Assembly: GCA_003161495.1 (NCBI GenBank)
Contig: PMOP01000282.1
Span: 1,618 to 8,239 of the forward strand
Source of the DNA: Acidobacteriota bacterium
GTDB lineage: Bacteria; Acidobacteriota; Terriglobia; Acidiferrales; UBA7541
Reading direction: 5' to 3'
Length of the DNA stretch: 6,622 bases
Positions 1-6,169 of the stretch are shown piece after piece. The notes beneath the pieces are model-generated. The model ran no database searches. It was not told the DNA's origin and saw nothing but the letters and a program-made list of their open reading frames with translations. How positions within the stretch are numbered: position 1 is the stretch's first letter; the number at the start of each line of letters is the position of its first letter. The position numbers and the translations under genes are program-made.

Positions 1-1077
1 GACCATTTCATCGAACCGGGTGCGGTTGCGCCCGCTCACTTGCCACAAGCCGGTTACCCCGGGCTTCACTTCCAGAACTCTTCGCCGGTGCCAGATGTCG
101 TAAACTGCAAACTCGTATGCAACCGGCGGGCGAGGGCCGACAAGCGACATATCTCCACGCAAAACATTCCAGAATTGGGGGAGTTCATCCAAGCTGGTTT
201 TGCGTAGAAGCCTGCCCACCAGGGTTACGCGAGGATCCTTCACAAGCTTATAAACCGGCTTATCCGATCCGTTGGAATTGTCCAATCCACCCTTGCCGGC
301 AATAAACTGTTGGACATATTGTTCATGGATTTTGGGATCGTTGTTGGCATACATGGTGCGGAATTTCATGCACTTGAAGCGTGCGCCAAACTGGCCGAGG
401 CGTTCCTGCTTATAAATCACCGGCCCCTTGGAGGTCAGCTTAATCAGGGCCACGATCGCCGCGAGCAGTGGCGACAACACCAGGAGAAGTGCCCCGCTTC
501 CAACAACATCGATCGCGCGTTTGATGACTAAAGGCAGGCGCTTTCGCGAGCCTTTTCGGTTGAGATCCGGGTAGAGCTTGGAATCCGCCACCCAACCGGC
601 GCTATTCTTGTCCCAGTTTTCTGGAAATATATGCATCGAAATTGCGATTTTGGCGGACCGTTCCCGCCCCATATGCTTAATGAACGCCAGTTCGATCTTA
701 TTACGCAGGGTTTCGGTGATGGGGCATTCCCCCTCCAGGTTGACTTCCGTGAAGATGATTCCCAGAATAGCACCCTGTTTGTACCAACCAACCAAGTCCG
801 TCTCGCGCTTGGACACGACAATAATTTCGACCGCTTGCCTCAGAATCGCTTCCGCAGTCCCATTTTCCAAATTTGCGTCGAGAAGCATCAGGACAAAGGG
901 TTTACGAGAGCGTTCCGCACGCCGGCGCTCCAGCGTCAGCATGGAATGAAAGACATTCTCTAGCAAAACTTCTTCATTTCGTTCTGTATCCGAGTGGCGA
1001 AGAAAATTAGATCCGGAAACCTTAACTTGAGGGTCCCGCTGCCCCATCGATGAGATCCTCGAAAAGCTATTGGCCAT
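1..1077 (-). CDS. Sugar transferase (polyprenyl-phosphate glycosylphosphotransferase) with degenerate GGDEF-like N-terminal domain, 3' end missing
   Basis: This enzyme should transfer a sugar-1-phosphate from a nucleotide sugar to undecaprenyl phosphate at the inner membrane, the first step of exopolysaccharide or glycan assembly. I translated this frame by hand: 359 codons are open and the last few dozen residues lie beyond the left edge. The C-terminal half is a PglC-type monotopic phosphoglycosyltransferase domain. It has KRAID plus a hydrophobic membrane segment (about 186-210), KFRTM (238-242), the catalytic Asp-Glu pair in SLDELPQ (D297, E298), [11 protein letters not shown] (307-317) and [13 protein letters not shown] (338-350). 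The usual four- or five-helix N-terminal membrane domain is absent. Residues about 43-135 instead resemble a GGDEF domain, with ERRRAERS near 51-58 and RETDLVGWY at 91-99, but KQGAI stands where GGDEF should be. The start at 1077 is chosen for a GGGAG five bases upstream (1083-1087); an in-frame ATG at 1128 lacks this support. Family assignment is very secure; the sugar is unknown. Confidence 0.95.
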   Translation of the reverse strand, partial: MANSFSRISSMGQRDPQVKVSGSNFLRHSDTERNEEVLLENVFHSMLTLERRRAERSRKPFVLMLLDANLENGTAEAILRQAVEIIVVSKRETDLVGWYKQGAILGIIFTEVNLEGECPITETLRNKIELAFIKHMGRERSAKIAISMHIFPENWDKNSAGWVADSKLYPDLNRKGSRKRLPLVIKRAIDVVGSGALLLVLSPLLAAIVALIKLTSKGPVIYKQERLGQFGARFKCMKFRTMYANNDPKIHEQYVQQFIAGKGGLDNSNGSDKPVYKLVKDPRVTLVGRLLRKTSLDELPQFWNVLRGDMSLVGPRPPVAYEFAVYDIWHRRRVLEVKPGVTGLWQVSGRNRTRFDEMV

Positions 1078-1082
1078 TTTTG

Positions 1083-1087
1083 CTCCC
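1083..1087 (-). promoter_or_regulatory. Ribosome binding site of the sugar transferase
   Basis: GGGAG on the minus strand lies five bases before the ATG at 1077. It decides that start over the in-frame upstream ATG at 1128, which would add 17 residues. Confidence 0.7.
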
Positions 1088-1236
1088 GCTAGATTTATAC
1101 TTCTTGGAAGTTGCACTCCCAACCTCATGAACCCTGATCTAAGTGCTAAAACCTGACCCGTGAACCCGTTACCTATCTGCGAGATGCTGCCCACATACCT
1201 CTAGCAAAATGCGACACGAAACACACCAATTCGCCC

Positions 1237-1251
1237 GCAATCAGTCTGCCA
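1237..1251 (-). promoter_or_regulatory. Sigma-54 (-24/-12) promoter for the sugar transferase
   Basis: The minus strand reads TGGCAGACTGATTGC. The sigma-54 consensus is TGGCACG-N4-TTGC; here TGGCA and TTGC both match, with exactly ten bases between the GG and the GC. It faces the sugar transferase in an intergenic region, about 160 bp upstream of its start codon, and predicts initiation near 1225. Sigma-54 promoters need an AAA+ enhancer-binding activator, so expression would be strictly signal-dependent. The short inverted repeat at 1278-1298 is a possible but unproven activator site. It is closer than the usual 80-150 bp upstream position. Confidence 0.6.
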
Positions 1252-1277
1252 GAGTGGGGGGCGCCCCTCCCTTGAAC

Positions 1278-1298
1278 TCAATATTTCCAATGTATTGA
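1278..1298. repeat. Inverted repeat TCAATA-N9-TATTGA upstream of the sigma-54 site
   Basis: Six-base perfect arms (1278-1283 and 1293-1298) are separated by nine bases, centred about 60 bp upstream of the predicted start point. The arms are AT-rich and short, so chance is a real possibility. Its interest comes only from its position next to a sigma-54 promoter. Confidence 0.3.
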
Positions 1299-1469
1299 AT
1301 ATAATAGGGTTAGGTGTCTTTCATGGGGACGTTCGATTGAGACGGCAAGTAGCTCTTTCCCATATTAGGCTCAGATTGTGAAAACTATTTCTCCGTTTTG
1401 CCATTGCCTTTCCGAATTGCAAACACTTTTACCGATCCTGGGATGAGATTCGCACTTCCTAAGTTGAGA

Positions 1470-2456
1470 CTAACCCTGCGCATACCCATTCGGGTGGCGA
1501 AGCCGCCAATCCCAGGCGGAGCGAAGGATTGTCCGCAAATCGGACATTGCGGGGCGCCAACCCAACTGGGTTTTTGCCCTGGAAGGATCGGCAATCAACC
1601 TGGCGGGATCTCCGGCACGCGGAGGCTGCATTCGCAATGGAATGTCGCGACCTGTGACTTCGCGGGCACATTCAATGACTTCCAGAACCGAATTTCCACT
1701 CCCCGTTCCCAAATTGAGAAAATCAGAATGGCCACCTGAGCGAAGATGTTCGAGCGCACTGATGTGCGCGTCCGCCAGGTCAACTACATGAATGTAGTCC
1801 CGGATTGGCGTGCCATCCGGGGTCGGATAATTGTTGCCGAAGACGCGAATGCCCTCCTGCTGGCCCAGGGCCGCGGCGAGAACGTTGGGAACCAGGTGGG
1901 ACTCCGGCCTGTGGTCTTCTCCGCGATTTTCGGTGGCGCCGGCGGCATTGAAGTAGCGCAAGGCCACGAATTTCATTCCATAGGCGGTGTCGTAGGCGTC
2001 GAGAACGCGTTCCATGAACAGCTTGGACCAGCCATAGGGATTCTTAGGCCATTTCCGGCTTTGTTCCGTAATGGGAATTTCCTCCGGATCTCCATAGACG
2101 GCGGCAGTGGAGGAGAAGACGATACGCCGAAGCCCCGCCTGAATGAGCTCGCCTATCAATTCGATTCCGTGTCCGACGTTATTCTCAAAATACCTGGCTG
2201 GATCGAGAACGGATTCCCCCACCTCGATCAAGGCGGCAAAATGGATGCAGGATTCCAAGGCATGCTCGCGCGCGATGCGCGCCACGAGCTGCCGGTCGCC
2301 AATTTTTCCCTGATAAAATGGAATGTCCGCGGGGAGAGCGCACCGGTGGCCCCGTACAAGATCGTCCAGCACGACGACTTGCTCGCCTCGTGCAAGCAAG
2401 CGCTCAATGGTTACGCTGCCGATGTAGCCCGCGCCACCTGTGACCAGGATCGCCAT
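1470..2456 (-). CDS. galE: UDP-glucose 4-epimerase
   Basis: This cytoplasmic NAD-dependent enzyme interconverts UDP-glucose and UDP-galactose, feeding galactose into polysaccharides or galactose catabolism. The 328-residue length is normal for the family. It belongs to the extended short-chain dehydrogenase/reductase family. The N-terminal Rossmann motif GGAGYIG (7-13) binds NAD, and [10 protein letters not shown] (114-123) carries the catalytic Ser/Thr, here T117. The PYGWSK motif supplies the catalytic Y141 and K145. RYFNAAGA (167-174) and [13 protein letters not shown] (212-224) are typical GalE substrate-domain blocks. The start at 2456 gives the motif its usual N-terminal position and is preceded by AGAGG. 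The same-strand sugar transferase follows after 392 nt, so a glycan role is plausible. The gene diverges from the ring-cleavage dioxygenase. Other UDP-hexose epimerases are possible, but GalE is the clear first choice. Confidence 0.96.
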   Translation of the reverse strand: MAILVTGGAGYIGSVTIERLLARGEQVVVLDDLVRGHRCALPADIPFYQGKIGDRQLVARIAREHALESCIHFAALIEVGESVLDPARYFENNVGHGIELIGELIQAGLRRIVFSSTAAVYGDPEEIPITEQSRKWPKNPYGWSKLFMERVLDAYDTAYGMKFVALRYFNAAGATENRGEDHRPESHLVPNVLAAALGQQEGIRVFGNNYPTPDGTPIRDYIHVVDLADAHISALEHLRSGGHSDFLNLGTGSGNSVLEVIECAREVTGRDIPLRMQPPRAGDPARLIADPSRAKTQLGWRPAMSDLRTILRSAWDWRLRHPNGYAQG

Positions 2457-2520
2457 CCATCCTCTTTCGTTTGATTCTTTGCGTGGAAACGGGGTGAAGC
2501 CTTTCGACGACCTTGTCCCG

Positions 2521-2550
2521 CTTGTTGACGATTGAGTCTACCTCAACAAG
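2521..2550. promoter_or_regulatory. 30-bp inverted repeat, candidate operator between galE and the dioxygenase
   Basis: CTTGTTGA (2521-2528) and TCAACAAG (2543-2550) are perfect 8-bp inverted arms separated by 14 bases. Inside, TTGAG-N5-CTCAA (2532-2546) forms a second, overlapping dyad. The element lies 65 bp upstream of galE and 188 bp upstream of the dioxygenase start. It covers a TTGACG (2525-2530) that could be a -35 element towards the dioxygenase. No T-run follows, so a regulator site is more likely than a terminator. The regulator is not in this window. Confidence 0.45.
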
Positions 2551-2738
2551 ATGATTGGATGCCGGATCGTTTTTGCGGCGGTGTTTTATTTTTTACTCAG
2601 GAGGCTTGTTGGCGGTCGGCCTTTCCCTTTTTTTTACTTGGGTCGTTTTTAAATTCGATTCAGTAGAAAGCGGTGGACATGAGGGGCTTTTCGGCGAGAA
2701 GATCGCAAACGTAGTCATACCTTGGGAGGGAAATTGCG

Positions 2739-3659
2739 ATGCCATACGCTACCGAGGAAAATTTAACCGACCTTGCGCTGAAGCAGTGGGAGGCGTGCCA
2801 CTCGCCAAGGCTGCGGCAAATTATGCAGTCACTCGTGAAACACCTTCACGGTTTTGCGCGCGACGTGGACCTGAAGCAGGACGAATGGCTGATGGCGGTG
2901 GACTGGCTTGCCAGAACCGGAAAACTTTCCTCGGAAAAGCGACAGGAATTTATTCTATTGTCCGATGTGCTCGGCATCAGCATGCTGGTCGACGCGATGA
3001 ATCATCGTTTTCCGGAGGGAGCGACGCCATCGACCGTCATCGGGCCATTTCATATTGACGATTCGCCGGAGCTGCCGATGGGCGCGAACGTGGCGGAAGG
3101 ACTCGCGGGAGAACCGTGTTTCCTGGTCGGATCGGTGCGCGACATGGACGGAAAACCAATTGAGGGCGCGAAGCTCGATATCTGGCAGGCGGACGCCGAC
3201 GGCTTGTATGAATCTCAACTCGGCGCGGAAGAGCCGACGCTGCGCGCCGTATTTCACACCGGAGCGGACGGCAAGTATGTCATTCGCACTATTGCGCCGC
3301 CGGGTTATTCCATCCCCATGGACGGCACGGTTGGCGACCTGCTGCGAGGAACCGACATTTCGCACTTCCGGCCCGCGCACATCCATTTTTTCATTTCCGC
3401 GCCGGGATATGAAACGCTCATCACGCATTTGTTCAAAAAAGGCGCGAAATATATCGATTCTGATGTGGTTTTTGGCGTGAAGGACAAGCTGATCGTGGAG
3501 TTCAAGAAACAGCCAGCGGGCAAAACTCCGACGGGACAAATTTCTTCGGAGCCGTTCCTGGTGGTGACTTACGACTTCGTGCTGAGCAAATCCGCGGCGC
3601 AAAAAAACGGGGAACTGGCGCTCAGCGAGGCCGGCGGCGCTTCCCGCGGAAAATTATAA
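2739..3659 (+). CDS. Intradiol ring-cleavage dioxygenase, hydroxyquinol/catechol 1,2-dioxygenase-like
   Basis: This cytoplasmic non-heme Fe(III) enzyme should open a catecholic ring between the two hydroxyls: hydroxyquinol to maleylacetate, or catechol to cis,cis-muconate. The 306 residues have the expected layout. An N-terminal helical dimerisation domain (about 1-100) contains TEENLTD and DVLGISMLVDAMNHR (76-90). A beta-sandwich catalytic domain begins near STVIGPF (98-104). The four iron ligands are visible: Y157 (DGLYESQ), Y190 (PPGYSIPMDGTVG), H214 and H216 (RPAHIHF). The ligand spacing of 33, 24 and 2 residues fits, from memory, hydroxyquinol 1,2-dioxygenase better than catechol 1,2-dioxygenase, where the first gap is 36. 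The start has GGGAGG about nine bases upstream. No maleylacetate reductase or muconate enzyme is adjacent, so the substrate stays open. The stop overlaps the convergent GNAT gene. Confidence 0.93.
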   Translation: MPYATEENLTDLALKQWEACHSPRLRQIMQSLVKHLHGFARDVDLKQDEWLMAVDWLARTGKLSSEKRQEFILLSDVLGISMLVDAMNHRFPEGATPSTVIGPFHIDDSPELPMGANVAEGLAGEPCFLVGSVRDMDGKPIEGAKLDIWQADADGLYESQLGAEEPTLRAVFHTGADGKYVIRTIAPPGYSIPMDGTVGDLLRGTDISHFRPAHIHFFISAPGYETLITHLFKKGAKYIDSDVVFGVKDKLIVEFKKQPAGKTPTGQISSEPFLVVTYDFVLSKSAAQKNGELALSEAGGASRGKL

Positions 3660-4127
3660 AAGCGGTTTCGACATGGTGATGAAGTGAACGGGAATCTTGG
3701 TGGGAGTGGGATCGTCGTACATACCCGTGCCGGTATCAACATATCCCCATCGGCGGTAGAGGGCGTGAAGTTCCGTGCGGACATTGACGATTTTCAGATC
3801 GCTGAATTTGCAACCCGCGTCGCGAAAAGTTTTTTCCACGGCGGCGACCAGATGGCGGCCCACGCCCGTCCTCTGATGTGCCGGATCGATCGATAACATT
3901 CCAAAGTAACCGCGCTCTCCGCGCAACTCAAAATAGACGCAGCCAAGAAGGTTCGGCGTTCCCTCCGTTTCCGCCAACAGGAATTTCCCTTTCACCATGA
4001 GGTTGCGGACCGAGGCGGGGTTCGTGCGGTCACGCTCGATGAAAAATTGCTCGACGAGAAATGCCGTGTTGACCAGGCGCGCGACGGCATCGGCGTCGCT
4101 CTCTTTTGCGTTTCGCATGGAGATCAT
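3654..4127 (-). CDS. GNAT-family N-acetyltransferase
   Basis: This cytoplasmic enzyme should transfer an acetyl group from acetyl-CoA to an amine on an unknown small molecule or protein. The 157 residues make a single GNAT domain. The N-terminal strand and helix are MISMRNAKESDADAVARLV. The acetyl-CoA pyrophosphate-binding loop is seen in LSIDPAHQRTGVG (78-90; Q85, R86, G88, G90). Motif B is ELHALYRRWGY (119-129), with a Tyr well placed to act as general acid. I keep the first ATG at 4127; a second in-frame ATG at 4118 is an equally weak alternative, since neither has a strong ribosome binding site. The gene converges on the dioxygenase with a 6-bp overlap and diverges from the Spy-like gene. 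Nothing in the context reveals the substrate. Confidence 0.9.
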   Translation of the reverse strand: MISMRNAKESDADAVARLVNTAFLVEQFFIERDRTNPASVRNLMVKGKFLLAETEGTPNLLGCVYFELRGERGYFGMLSIDPAHQRTGVGRHLVAAVEKTFRDAGCKFSDLKIVNVRTELHALYRRWGYVDTGTGMYDDPTPTKIPVHFITMSKPLL

Positions 4128-4222
4128 TGGACTTGCCCATCATACCAACTTCATCGAAGGGTTTCCTTCCTCTCGCCGGCGCTTGACATAGCCACTTCGC
4201 ATCATAAGGCTCCTCGAACCTA

Positions 4223-4238
4223 TTCCCATGTTTTCCCA
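4223..4238. repeat. Tandem TTCCCA direct repeat, one helical turn apart, between GNAT and spy-like genes
   Basis: TTCCCA occurs at 4223-4228 and 4233-4238, a 10-bp period as in many response-regulator boxes. It lies about 110 bp upstream of the Spy-like start and just upstream of a possible minus-strand -10 (TATGAT, 4201-4206) facing the GNAT gene. The hexamers are short, so this is a tentative site. Confidence 0.25.
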
Positions 4239-4346
4239 GTGTTTGTGGAACCTGCGGAGCATATTTAGGGAATATAGGAAGGGGTGAAGAGCGAAGCATG
4301 TTCTGGTGGCTTGATTGACGTCATGGAGCAGGGAGGATTTCAAAAA

Positions 4347-4829
4347 ATGAATTCCAATCGCAAATATTTTTGGATTTTGACGCTATTGCTGGCCGTTCCG
4401 ATGCTGGCGTTCAGCGCGCCGGGCACGCCCTATCAGGGAGGCGGATACGGAGGAGGCCAGGGAGCGGGTCCAGGAGGAGAAGGCCGGCGCGAGCCGATGT
4501 CTCCCGATGATCAGCTGAAACAAATGACCAAGAATTTCAATCTGACCGCCGACCAGCAAGCGAAGATCAAGCCCATTCTCGTGGACTCACGAAAAAAGAT
4601 GGAGGATCTGCGAAACGATTCGAGCGGCGACCGGCAGGCGATGCGCCAGAAGATGATGCAAATTCGTCAGGACACGAACGATCAAGTTCGCGCGCAACTT
4701 GACGATAAGCAAAAGGAGAAATTCGACAAGCAGGAAAAGGAACGCGAGGAAAGAATGCAAGATCGCCGAGGCGGCGGACCTGGAGGTCCGGGAGGAGATA
4801 GTCAGGGTGGCAATCCGCCCCAGAACTAG
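4347..4829 (+). CDS. Spy/CpxP-like periplasmic LTxxQ-motif protein
   Basis: This is a small exported protein of the Spy/CpxP type. Known members are ATP-independent periplasmic chaperones or stress-sensor modulators. From the chosen start it has 160 residues. A signal peptide (1-24) has basic NRK, then a hydrophobic core ending in AFSA before PGTP. A Gly-rich linker (30-46) follows, and then a strongly charged helical region (about 53-138). This contains the hallmark LTADQ (66-70) and a second degenerate copy, LDDKQ (118-122). The tail (141-160) is Gly/Pro-rich and probably disordered. The ATG at 4347 is preferred because GGGAGG lies about ten bases upstream and it places the signal peptide at the N-terminus. 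An in-frame upstream start at 4284 would put 21 non-signal residues in front. Its specific role is unknown; no Cpx-like kinase or regulator is in view. Confidence 0.85.
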   Translation: MNSNRKYFWILTLLLAVPMLAFSAPGTPYQGGGYGGGQGAGPGGEGRREPMSPDDQLKQMTKNFNLTADQQAKIKPILVDSRKKMEDLRNDSSGDRQAMRQKMMQIRQDTNDQVRAQLDDKQKEKFDKQEKEREERMQDRRGGGPGGPGGDSQGGNPPQN

Positions 4830-4858
4830 AGGGTGCTTCAAAGTGGAGTGGGCTTCAC

Positions 4859-4932
4859 AGTGGCGCGAGCTTTAGCCTGCGGGGGTTGGGCCTTTCAAGG
4901 ACGAAACCCCACAGGCTGAAGTCTGCGCCACT
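4859..4932. repeat. REP-like palindromic repeat, copy 1
   Basis: A 74-bp imperfect inverted repeat: both outer arms begin AGTGGCGC, followed by related sequence with a TT(T/C)AGCCTG core, around a short loop. It sits between the convergent Spy-like and amidohydrolase genes, 29 bp after one stop and 8 bp after the other. The transcript would fold into a long hairpin from either strand, so it may act as a bidirectional transcription end or mRNA 3' stabiliser. Its right arm (4902-4932) matches copy 2 at 30 of 31 positions. Confidence 0.85.
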
Positions 4933-4940
4933 AAAAACTT

Positions 4941-5909
4941 TCAAAATCCGTAGAGCTTGGCGGGATTGTCCACCAGGATTGTTTTGCGCACGGGAGCGTC
5001 GGGAACCCAGGTGGGAAGCAAATTCAGTATTCGGCCGTCGTCAATCTGAAAGAAGGGCGTAATTTCGGAATTGTCGCGGCCAGGCACGGGGATTCCCGGA
5101 TGGGGCCAATCGCTGCCCCACAGAATTCGCTGGGGATTTGCGGCGACCATGGCCTTGGCGATGGGCGCAACGTCGGGATAATCCGGCGCGAGAGTGGAAC
5201 TGCGATACGGCGCTGAAATTTTCACATAGGCTTTGCCGCTTCGCAGCAGGCCCACGAGCGAGTTGAAGCCGGGCTGCTCGATGCCGGGCACGGCCTGCGT
5301 TCCTGCGAAGTGATCGAAGACCACGGGCATCGGCGCCGCCGCGACCTGATCCTTGATCCCTTCGATTACAGACAGGCGCGCGTAAATCTGAATGTGCCAT
5401 TTCCTGCCTTTGATTCTCTCCACCGCAGTTTGAAAACGTTTGCGGCCGATTTCGGGATCGATCTGGCCCGAGGTCTCAAGATTCAGACGAATGCCGCGAA
5501 TTCCGGCGCGATCCATTTCATCGAGCGCGGAGTCGGGAGTTTTTTCGTCAATCACCGCAACGCCGCGGGCGCGCGCGCCGAGCTTTTTCATGGCGTCCAG
5601 CACGCCGGCGTTGTCCGTGCCGTAGACCGTTGTTTGCACGACGATCACGCGGCTCATGTGCAGAGCGCGGTGCAGGGAGCGCAGTTCATCGACGGAGACG
5701 GGTTCCGGCGTGTATGGACGCGCGGGCGAAAAAGGAAAATGTTGCGGATCGAACGTATGCACGTGGCAGTCGCAGGCTCCCTCGGGCACCGCGAAGTTCA
5801 CGGGAGTCGACGGCTGCGAAGCGGCGGCACTAGCCCTGTTGGGCTTCCCAATCAGTGCGGCTGTTCCAGCTGTAACCGCGCCGAGTACAACCTCGCGCCG
5901 AGTGAACAT
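4941..5909 (-). CDS. Tat-exported amidohydrolase (PF04909-type), LigI/2-pyrone-4,6-dicarboxylate lactonase-like
   Basis: A TIM-barrel amidohydrolase-superfamily enzyme that probably hydrolyses a lactone or similar bond outside the cytoplasm. The 322-residue protein begins with a twin-arginine signal (TRREVVLG, R4-R5, then a hydrophobic stretch to about ASAAA at 30). The mature part opens with GACDCHVH (H49, H51), the strand-1 HxH motif. It then has RPYTPEP and VVQTTVYGTDN, which recall PDC lactonase and sugar lactonases. Further candidate active-site residues are H172 (KWHIQIY), H200 (VFDHFAG) and D267 in LWGSDWPHP. The start at 5909 has GGAGG seven bases upstream (5917-5921) and places the Tat motif at the N-terminus. 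The reading frame stays open to 6098, but that extension translates the palindromic repeat and is rejected. The gene diverges from the exported aldolase. PDC, galactarolactone or another lactone are all possible substrates. Confidence 0.9.
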   Translation of the reverse strand: MFTRREVVLGAVTAGTAALIGKPNRASAAASQPSTPVNFAVPEGACDCHVHTFDPQHFPFSPARPYTPEPVSVDELRSLHRALHMSRVIVVQTTVYGTDNAGVLDAMKKLGARARGVAVIDEKTPDSALDEMDRAGIRGIRLNLETSGQIDPEIGRKRFQTAVERIKGRKWHIQIYARLSVIEGIKDQVAAAPMPVVFDHFAGTQAVPGIEQPGFNSLVGLLRSGKAYVKISAPYRSSTLAPDYPDVAPIAKAMVAANPQRILWGSDWPHPGIPVPGRDNSEITPFFQIDDGRILNLLPTWVPDAPVRKTILVDNPAKLYGF

Positions 5910-5916
5910 CGGAAAA

Positions 5917-5944
5917 CCTCCGGATAAATTACCGCGAAAGTATA
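5917..5944 (-). promoter_or_regulatory. Ribosome binding site and possible -10 of the amidohydrolase
   Basis: On the minus strand GGAGG (5917-5921) lies seven bases before the ATG at 5909 and fixes that start. Further upstream TATACT (5939-5944) matches five of six -10 bases and would give a leader of about 23 nt. No good -35 is visible, so the promoter part is weak. Confidence 0.45.
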
Positions 5945-6003
5945 ACGCGAAGTTCCGCGCCATGTACCAGGGTTTGCTCGCGGAGTTTTGCTTCCGAGGG
6001 TTT

Positions 6004-6090
6004 AGTGGCGCAGGCTTCAGCCTGTGGGTGTTCGTTGGTGCGCGGTCGGCTGGCTCTAACGAAACCCCACAGGCTGAAGCCTGCGCCACT
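6004..6090. repeat. REP-like palindromic repeat, copy 2
   Basis: An 87-bp element whose first 25 bases (from 6004, AGTGGCGCAGGC...) are the perfect reverse complement of its last 25 (to 6090), with a GC-rich loop of roughly 30 bases. It is more symmetrical than copy 1 and lies in the same orientation. It sits in the middle of the 260-bp region between the divergent amidohydrolase and aldolase genes, so it may insulate the two promoters. The family looks like small non-autonomous REP/BIME-type repeats, but no transposase is present here. Confidence 0.9.
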
Positions 6091-6116
6091 TGGTACAATT
6101 CACGAAACCGTATAAC
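6090..6116 (+). promoter_or_regulatory. Possible promoter of the exported aldolase
   Basis: TATAAC (6111-6116) matches five of six -10 bases. The best -35, TTGGTA (6090-6095), is spaced at 15 bp, shorter than ideal, and begins at the last base of palindrome copy 2. Transcription would start near 6123, about 47 nt before the ATG. Confidence 0.35.
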
Positions 6117-6169
6117 ATCTTATGCTCGCTCGGAAATACAGAAACGCTTTGCCTTCCGAAAGAAGCAAA

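Larger units (their letters stand above)
1078..1469. other. 392-nt intergenic region with leader and regulatory sites
   Basis: No credible gene lies between the galE stop and the sugar transferase start. The region is more AT-rich than the genes. It holds a sigma-54 promoter (1237-1251). Just beyond it lies a 10-bp perfect palindrome, GGGGCGCCCC (1258-1267), and then an inverted repeat TCAATA-N9-TATTGA (1278-1298). If the sigma-54 start point is right (about 1225), the sugar transferase mRNA has an untranslated leader of roughly 148 nt. I do not recognise a riboswitch in it. No clear terminator with a T-run follows galE, so readthrough from galE is possible. Confidence 0.6.

Noticed and set aside
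1385..1594. Minus-strand frame containing CPICG, like half a zinc-finger
   Set aside because: It is mostly a shadow of the galE 3' end in another frame; there is no second Cys pair and no start signal.
2457..2520. GEMM/c-di-GMP riboswitch hinted by ACGCAAAG and CGAAAG in the galE leader
   Set aside because: The paired stems around these tetraloop and receptor-like bases are not present, and the order of elements is wrong.
2555..3058. Plus-strand open frame starting TTG with a hydrophobic first ~35 residues, suggesting a small membrane protein
   Set aside because: It overlaps the dioxygenase for most of its length in another frame, has no ribosome binding site, and its hydrophobic stretch comes from T-rich intergenic DNA.
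4183..4211. Perfect TTGACA -35 facing the Spy-like gene
   Set aside because: No acceptable -10 hexamer is found at 16-18 bp spacing, so I do not call a promoter.
4316..4323. TGACGTCA perfect palindrome before the Spy-like gene
   Set aside because: An isolated 8-bp palindrome just upstream of the ribosome binding site, with no second copy; chance is sufficient.
4284..4346. Earlier in-frame start for the Spy-like protein
   Set aside because: It would place 21 residues before the signal peptide, and the strong GGGAGG points to 4347.
4768..4790. GGACCT-GG-AGGTCC inverted repeat near the end of the Spy-like gene
   Set aside because: It lies inside the Gly/Pro-rich coding tail and is explained by GGN/CCN codon repetition.
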